Source: Isohypsibius dastychi (lineage: Eukaryota > Tardigrada > Eutardigrada > Parachela > Isohypsibiidae). From it: a DNA stretch of 13,037 nt. Below, piece after piece: positions 9,101-13,037 of the stretch; the first letter of the stretch is position 1, and every line of letters starts with the position of its first letter. The notes under the pieces were generated by a model. It saw only the letters and a list, made by a program, of their open reading frames with translations, was not told the origin of the DNA and made no database searches. A program made the position numbers and the translations under genes. The stretch is from positions 1 through 13,037 of the forward strand of contig JAQIWT010001019.1 of the NCBI GenBank assembly GCA_034696485.1, read 5' to 3'.

Positions 9101-11026
9101 CATCGGCCCCTTTTTTATTTTTAGCCACCCTGTAGAGCCCCGCGTGGACAACCAATGTTGTCATGCGAGGATCCCAGCTCTGGATGTCGATGTATGGTCA
9201 TGCCCGCGGGTGATGGTTGCGGACAGTGCCGTTTGGTCGGAAATACAGGGAGTTCCCATCGCTGTTCTAGAATTCAGAATGGCCGAATGACCTGCAAAGA
9301 TGGCACAACAAGGAGCCTCCCGAAAGCGCCATTATCTGGCACCTACGTTCCGCGAATCCTTGAGCGCCTCAACAAAAAGATGGCAAGTTCCACTCGGAGA
9401 ATGGCCGATGATCTCCAGTACATCTCCGATCTGGTTCAAATCGCACATGGTCGTCCTGATCGACACCAGCGCTCACGTTCAGTTCCACCTCGTCGTATTC
9501 CGAAAAAATTGGACCAGAGAAAGAGATCGTCCTCACTCGAAGCTCGACTCCCAACCAGATTCCGAAAGCTGCGGGAATGTAAGATTATCCTCAGACGGTC
9601 TAGAGACGTCTTGAAAAAACTGTTGAAAAATGCCCGCAACGGCGGTATGAGCCAGCATTTCGAGTCCGTATTAATGGAACGGCCAGCACCGCGTCAGCCA
9701 TCATCTGAGGATCTGAAAAACTATGATTACTGGTGTGATAATCCATTGGACTTGTTTGCTGAGCTTCAGGAATTCGTTGTGGATGATTTGATAACTGCAG
9801 CTTTGCTTTGGTTCGAACGACGACATCCTTTTGAACGGTGGGATTTGAGTTCTTGTAACCTGGAAGCACCTAAAAGGCATCCCGAAATGTCATTTGCGTT
9901 ACCGGATGAGAAAGCGCTGGCCCATCTGATCAAATCGCAGGGTAACGAAGGAAACGATTGGAATGTTGGTTTTATCGAAGAATGCTCAGTTTTGTGCGAG
10001 TGCAGTGTTGAATGCTCCAACCGTCTGACCCAAAATCAGACTACGGCTCGGGTTGCGCTTAAATATGTGGGAGAAGATATCGGCTGGGGAGTGATTGCGC
10101 TGGCGAGGATCATGGGAGGTGAAATGGTAGCCGAGTAAGTCGAGCTCAGATGTTATGGGTGATCTCGGGAGTTTGCTGACTAAGCTTTTTGTTGATTTTG
10201 GCACCTATGTACAATTTTTCTGTAATCCTTAATTGATTCAGTAACAAATCTGAAATGAATGGAATGATTGATTTGTTAAAAGTTTGTTTCGTAGCTTGTC
10301 GTTCAACTCGTTGTGTTTCAGGTATACCGGCGAGGTTTATAACGAAAGAGAGAACAGTTTGTATAATGAGGATACTTACATCTTCACGCTTGGCGTAAGA
10401 TTATTCGGCTCCGAAACACTCTGTTTTGTTCATTGGTTTCTTTTGTAGTTTTTAGAAGGATTCCAAAGAAACGTTCCGGGAGATTCGAAAGCATGCGATT
10501 CTCAGATGGTCATTGACTCCAGACGAGTGGGAAATATCGCTCGGTGAGACATGTGTGCATCTTGCTTGTTGTTGCCTTTGCTCACGTATTTAGGCGATTT
10601 GCAGGTTTTTGAACCACAGTTGTCAACCAAATGTCACTTCCGTGGAGGTTATACCACATGGTATGGACTCCTCCAAAGTTGTTTTAATTGCAAGTCGGAC
10701 TATCTACCCTAACGAGCAGCTAACGTGAGTAGGATAATGACGAGTCAGTGCGCCATTCTCATGGTTCCGAATATGGCAGTACTTATAGTGCTGATGGAAG
10801 AATTCGATAGAGCAATCTGCTTAAGCTCAAAGTATGGACATTAGTTCACAACTTCGTTTTTTGCAGGCTTGACTACGGGAATGAATGGTGGGAAGCGAAG
10901 TATAAGTCGAATGGGTACGTCTGTCGCTGTAAAGAGAAAGAGTGTAGATTCGGACCAGACTGGGTTACTCGCGAGATGATACCGCTCATTGCTGCGGAAA
11001 ATGCCTCGACGGGGAAGAGGAAGTGA
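3148..11026 (+). CDS. EHMT: EHMT/G9a-type histone H3K9 methyltransferase (19 exons, 1498 residues)
   Basis: EHMT (G9a/GLP) enzymes use S-adenosylmethionine to mono- and dimethylate histone H3 lysine 9 in the nucleus and silence genes. Exons: 3148-3286, 3686-4519, 4572-4647, 5227-5407, 5506-5667, 5879-6151, 6365-6516, 6581-6757, 6982-7147, 7246-7371, 7494-7592, 7991-8208, 8272-8517, 8747-8936, 9125-10134, 10322-10394, 10449-10543, 10605-10724, 10867-11026. Every junction keeps phase and the total is 4497 nt, ending in TGA. In order the protein has an acidic then charged N-terminus (1-464), an EHMT-type Cys-rich region (about 465-605), ankyrin repeats (about 690-930), pre-SET (about 950-1310, with a large insertion), SET (about 1315-1460; GWG, EYTGEV, RFLNHSCQPN, LDYG) and post-SET (CRCKEKEC). 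Human EHMT1/2 are about 1300 and 1210 residues. The start at 3148 has a G at +4 and follows a UTR acceptor at 3133. Least certain are the N-terminal exons 3-5 and the GTCATT donor at 4520. Family assignment is firm; gene_symbol is by family. Confidence 0.92.
3287..3685 (+). other. intron 1 of the EHMT-like gene (399 nt)
   Basis: Donor GTAAAA follows the acidic exon 1, and acceptor CTTGCAG precedes AAGATCGG. The junction splits a Glu codon G|AA and joins ENDE to DRLQID. I see no gene within it. Confidence 0.8.
3686..4647 (+). other. N-terminal low-complexity region of EHMT-like protein (exons 2-3)
   Basis: This encodes about 300 residues poor in recognisable domains. It contains two sites fitting the sumoylation consensus (hydrophobic-K-x-E): IKTE near residue 60 and VKNE near residue 165. 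It also has an Asn/Ser-rich stretch (NNSSNSTSGE) and a highly charged segment (RIREEKERDEAERQRRR) that could be helical and nuclear-targeting. G9a/GLP N-termini are known to diverge strongly between phyla, so lack of similarity is expected. Confidence 0.6.
4648..5226 (+). other. intron 3 of the EHMT-like gene (579 nt)
   Basis: Consensus donor GTAAGT at 4648 and acceptor CTCTTTAG at 5226, joining AT|G (Met). It is the longest intron of the gene. It is A+T-rich and dotted with degenerate GAATTC/GAATTT-like words around 4660-4810, but I find no open frame worth calling and no element ends. Confidence 0.75.
5879..6516 (+). other. EHMT-type cysteine-rich (RING-like) region, exons 6-7
   Basis: Two exons (5879-6151 and 6365-6516) encode paired cysteines and histidines: RCACDYPP, DTRCHATF, LIRCEL, AFCLEHAG, HQVCPFCNEF, then VCRG, HIEC and SPSCPHC. 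Human EHMT1/2 carry a similar cysteine-rich, zinc-binding region just upstream of the ankyrin repeats, with the same LCEDH-like and C-P-x-C-x-x-F and CPHC signatures. It is thought to serve protein contacts. This is what ties the N-terminal half of the gene to EHMT rather than to another SET family. Confidence 0.8.
7060..8420 (+). other. ankyrin repeat region of the EHMT-like protein (exons 9-13)
   Basis: About six repeats are seen: GESLLHLASKLG with AGVDVNEK; SETPLILAVKAGH with AGADVDDA; GRTALHWAAYHM with NHADIEKK; a degenerate one beginning GFSFLFTTLDW; NGWTLLHWIALLG; and GDTPAHVAVRAGN. In G9a/GLP these repeats read mono- and dimethylated H3K9 through an aromatic cage of tryptophans. The HWAA and GWTLLHW motifs here fit that role. 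Exon 11 (7494-7592) is exactly 33 codons, the length of one repeat, bounded by phase-0 introns. Confidence 0.88.
7593..7990 (+). other. intron 11 of the EHMT-like gene (398 nt)
   Basis: Donor GTCGGT after the third ankyrin repeat, acceptor CCAGTTGCAG at 7990. A 13-base direct repeat (TCTGTGGTAATCT at 7599-7611 and 7618-7630) sits just inside the donor. No coding content is seen. Confidence 0.75.
8985..8996. promoter_or_regulatory. 12-bp perfect palindrome TATTACGTAATA within intron 14
   Basis: The core TTACGTAA matches the consensus of PAR-bZIP/E4BP4-type factors (TTAYGTAA). It lies in the 188-nt intron between exons 14 and 15 of the EHMT-like gene. Function as a binding site is only inferred from the motif. 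Confidence 0.3.
9125..10134 (+). other. long exon 15: pre-SET split by a basic insertion, and start of SET
   Basis: The exon opens with cysteines of the first pre-SET half (PPC, then C-x6-C-R-C at residues 1027-1036, then CGQC). It continues with a basic Ser/Arg-rich stretch (DRHQRSRSVPPRR, LDQRKRSSSLEAR, CKIILRRSRD) and an acidic/aromatic part. It ends with the canonical second pre-SET cluster EECSVLCECSVEC (from 9980) and the SET start ARVALKYVGEDIGWG. The last Cys of the first cluster and the first Cys of the second are 264 residues apart, against about 30 in human G9a. The frame stays open for the whole exon. Confidence 0.8.
10020..11026 (+). other. SET and post-SET catalytic domain (exons 15-19)
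   Basis: Across four short introns the frame gives GWGVIALARIMGGEMVAEYTGEV, then DSRRVGNIARFLNHSCQPN (cofactor-binding NHSC), then EQLTLDYG with the catalytic tyrosine at 10874-10876, and the post-SET zinc motif C-x-C-x4-C (CRCKEKEC). All expected SET motifs are present and unbroken, so an active methyltransferase is likely. The residue two before the DYG tyrosine is Leu rather than Phe/Tyr. Confidence 0.9.
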
Positions 11027-11192
11027 TTATTTTGTTTCCCAAAACTTTCGATGAAACTGGTGATACTTACCTGGGTATTCCAAACAAATTTACGGTTCCT
11101 TCCTTTTGTTTTTTTCGTGTCATTCCGGCACCAAAGGTTTGGCCTTTCGTTTACTGAATTCATTACCTTCCTGAGCATTTACTTAATTTACC

Positions 11193-11198
11193 AATAAA
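11193..11198 (+). terminator. polyadenylation signal AATAAA of the EHMT-like gene
   Basis: Canonical AATAAA 167 bases after the TGA at 11024-11026, with T-rich and G/T-rich sequence around it. Confidence 0.7.
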
Positions 11199-11832
11199 TG
11201 GCTTCCTGTACATCTGCGTCCGTATTTGACTTGAACATGGATATCTCAGAGTACGTAATCTCTGTGTATCAAGACGTCAATCTTCAGTTGGTGGAGTATG
11301 TTGTCCCTGGAAGACGATAGGTCGGGTCAGGTTTGTGCGTTCGACGTCGTTAATCTTGCACGTAGAGCAACCATGAACTGCTGAAGTTTGGACACTGGCC
11401 GACTCGAGAATGTCGACGCTCGAGTGACTAGCTACACGGGTGGAGTATAGAGTAACACCGATCCGATTGGTTGGAAGGGACTAATACACCCAGCTCAAGA
11501 AAAAGACCCGGTGGAACCTTGTGATACGTATGAATCGAATTATCAGCTTTATGCTAGTCAATCGAAAAACTTGTTTTACGCAGAGCTTACACTTCTTTCA
11601 GATTTGTTGTTTTCTCGCATTGAGGTCATTCACATTCAGAGGTCAGAAGTAATCTTGCCTGGGCATACGTGTAACCTGCGGCTTCACAACAGAACGGTGC
11701 GATATTCACCAATACGGCTCTTAAAACACTCGCTTTCTGGTCAAGCAGCCTCGACTTCTGGTCATTTTTGAGCTTCAACTCGGCTTTCAAAAATTTAAAA
11801 CGTCATTCTGGCCCACAATCCACTTGCACGAG
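11199..11832. other. intergenic region upstream of the P450 gene
   Basis: About 630 bases between the EHMT polyadenylation signal and the P450 start, presumably holding the P450 promoter and 5' UTR. An 86-codon open frame at 11511-11771 (+) resembles nothing I know and has no convincing coding character. A small inverted repeat (ACTCGAG at 11402-11408, CTCGAGT at 11419-11425) lies here. I see no TATA box that I would defend. Confidence 0.5.
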
Positions 11833-13037
11833 ATGTTGGAACATCTGAGCCTGTCATTTGGAACTTGGATACCACTCTCAGCCATCTGCGCTCTTCTTAC
11901 AACGTGGCTTGTATTGCTACCACGTCGTCACAAAAAGGCCAGTCTTCCTCCTGCAGTTCCTGGTAAGTCGACCAAACTGACGTCATACCATCATTTTTGT
12001 TGTACCGGTATATGACTTATTTTTAGTCAGTGCATGGATCGGACATGGTCTCAGAAATCTTGGCTCGGCTAGTTTCAGTGCAGTGATCCAGAAATTCAAA
12101 TTATATGGAGATGGGAAAATGTTCACGGGGTTTGTTGGTAGAAGCCCGTACATTTTCATCCACGATTATGAAACGATGCAGAAGGTCATGTTGGATGATA
12201 ACTTTCTGGACCGACCACCCTCCTTCCTCGGTCACTTCGCTAAAGGCTATGGTGCTATAAAGGTTTTCAATTACAGAATTAACTGAAACTTGATGTTTGA
12301 ATGTTATAGGCTTGATGACTTCTGGTGGAAAAATCTGGAAAGATCACCGTCGTTTTACCAACAAAACACTGCGTAATCTTGGCTTAGGAAAGAGATGGTT
12401 ACAAACTCTGGTCATCGAGGAAGCAAGAGCAATGGCGGAGGTCATTCGATCAACAGATTCATCTCCAGTCAATCCGGCGTCATTTCTGATGCCCAGTGTC
12501 TGCAACGTGGTCTGCGCGTTGGTATTTGGAAGGCGGTTCGATCACAATGACGCGCAATTCCAAAAGATGACCGGTTTGTTCCGAGAGCAAGTTGAGCTAC
12601 TGTCTCATCTGAACATTCTGAACATTTTGCCATTCTTACGGTTTCTCCCCTTCACTCCGATAAGAAGACGGTTTCTTCGGGCATGTCAGGTTGCAGACGA
12701 AGTGCGTTTATTTATTCGGGAACAAATCCGGGTTCATCAAGTGGATCAATTTCGAAATGGGGATGAAACTGACTATGTTGAAGCTTTCCGCGTGGAAGCT
12801 GCCAGTCGGGCAACAAACTCAGGCTCGACATTCTCAGGTGAGCATCAGTGATCCAGCCTGTTGTTTGGTGAAAGAGTTTCTGCCGCCATTTTGTATTAAC
12901 ATATTATTCACCCAAAAGAAAACGCTTCAATAGTTGTCTCTATTTCTGTTTTTTGTAGAACCCCAGCTAGAACAAGCTGTCCTTGATCTCTTCATTGCCG
13001 GAACAGAAACCACATCAACGACCATGAACTGGATCAT
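11833..13037 (+). CDS. cytochrome P450, CYP2 clan (5' part, cut by the window edge)
   Basis: P450s of this clan are endoplasmic-reticulum monooxygenases acting on xenobiotics or endogenous lipids and steroids. Exons: 11833-11962, 12027-12251, 12310-12837 and 12959 to the edge (about 320 residues so far; full proteins are about 500). The product has an N-terminal signal anchor (about residues 8-30, IPLSAICALLTTWLVLL), basic residues (RRHKK) and a proline hinge (SLPPAVP). The typical KGYGLMTSGGKIWKDHRRF (C-helix WxxxR) and TLRNLGLGKR follow, then the I-helix oxygen-activation motif AGTETTST. The second donor is GTGCTA at 12252: the obvious alternative GTTTTC at 12263 would put a stop right after the junction, whereas GTGCTA recreates the family's KGYG motif. 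The start is the first in-frame ATG; the ExxR and haem-cysteine motifs lie beyond the window. The clan is firm, the family number is not. Confidence 0.92.

Noticed and set aside
10456-10543. Acceptor TTTTTAG at 10455-equivalent position for EHMT exon 17
   Set aside because: It would shift the frame away from the SET motif RRVGNIARFLNHSC; the acceptor at 10448 keeps phase.
11402-11425. Inverted repeat ACTCGAG...CTCGAGT as a possible structured RNA or element end
   Set aside because: Only 7-bp arms with no compensating structure, target-site duplication or poly-T nearby; expected by chance at this scale.
11511-11771. 86-codon plus-strand frame upstream of the P450
   Set aside because: No recognisable domain, starts inside the presumed promoter/5' UTR region, and no splice signals link it to the P450.
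12263-12309. GTTTTC donor for P450 intron 2
   Set aside because: Joining there puts a TGA immediately after the junction; the GTGCTA donor at 12252 restores KGYGLMTSGG.
1-13037. CRISPR arrays, bacterial operons, tRNA or rRNA genes, transposon ends
   Set aside because: The window is intron-rich eukaryotic sequence; reading both strands I found no array-like repeats, cloverleaf candidates, transposase or reverse transcriptase motifs, or long terminal repeats.

Overview
This is a gene-dense stretch of an invertebrate animal nuclear genome. The genes are split by spliceosomal introns with GT donors and T-rich AG acceptors, many only about 50-60 bases long, and there is an AATAAA polyadenylation signal. 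The gene set (an EHMT/G9a-type histone methyltransferase, a BCS1-type mitochondrial AAA protein and a CYP2-clan cytochrome P450) is metazoan. I cannot fix the species. A compact ecdysozoan such as a tardigrade is a guess of low confidence.

Layout, left to right. At 36-284 (+) lies the last exon of an unrecognised gene encoding a protein with a C-terminal membrane segment. At 784-2420 (-), converging on it, is a BCS1-like AAA ATPase (inner-membrane chaperone for complex III assembly) with an unusual arginine/glycine-rich C-terminal tail. At 2421-3133 there is a head-to-head intergenic region. From 3148 to 11026 (+) runs one large gene. I could chain 19 exons with consistent splice phases into a single 1498-residue reading frame: an acidic/charged N-terminal region, a cysteine-rich EHMT-type region, ankyrin repeats, pre-SET, SET and post-SET. 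It is followed by AATAAA at 11193. From 11833 to the window edge (+) is the 5' part of a microsomal CYP2-clan cytochrome P450, cut just after the I-helix motif.

The genes do not form an operon or a pathway: chromatin repression, mitochondrial complex III assembly and P450 oxidation are unrelated functions that happen to be adjacent. I did not find a wholly new system. The most notable departures from family norms are a roughly 230-residue basic insertion splitting the pre-SET zinc cluster of the methyltransferase, a leucine at its 'F/Y switch' position, the RGG-like tail on BCS1, and three non-consensus GTGC 5' splice sites in three unrelated genes.
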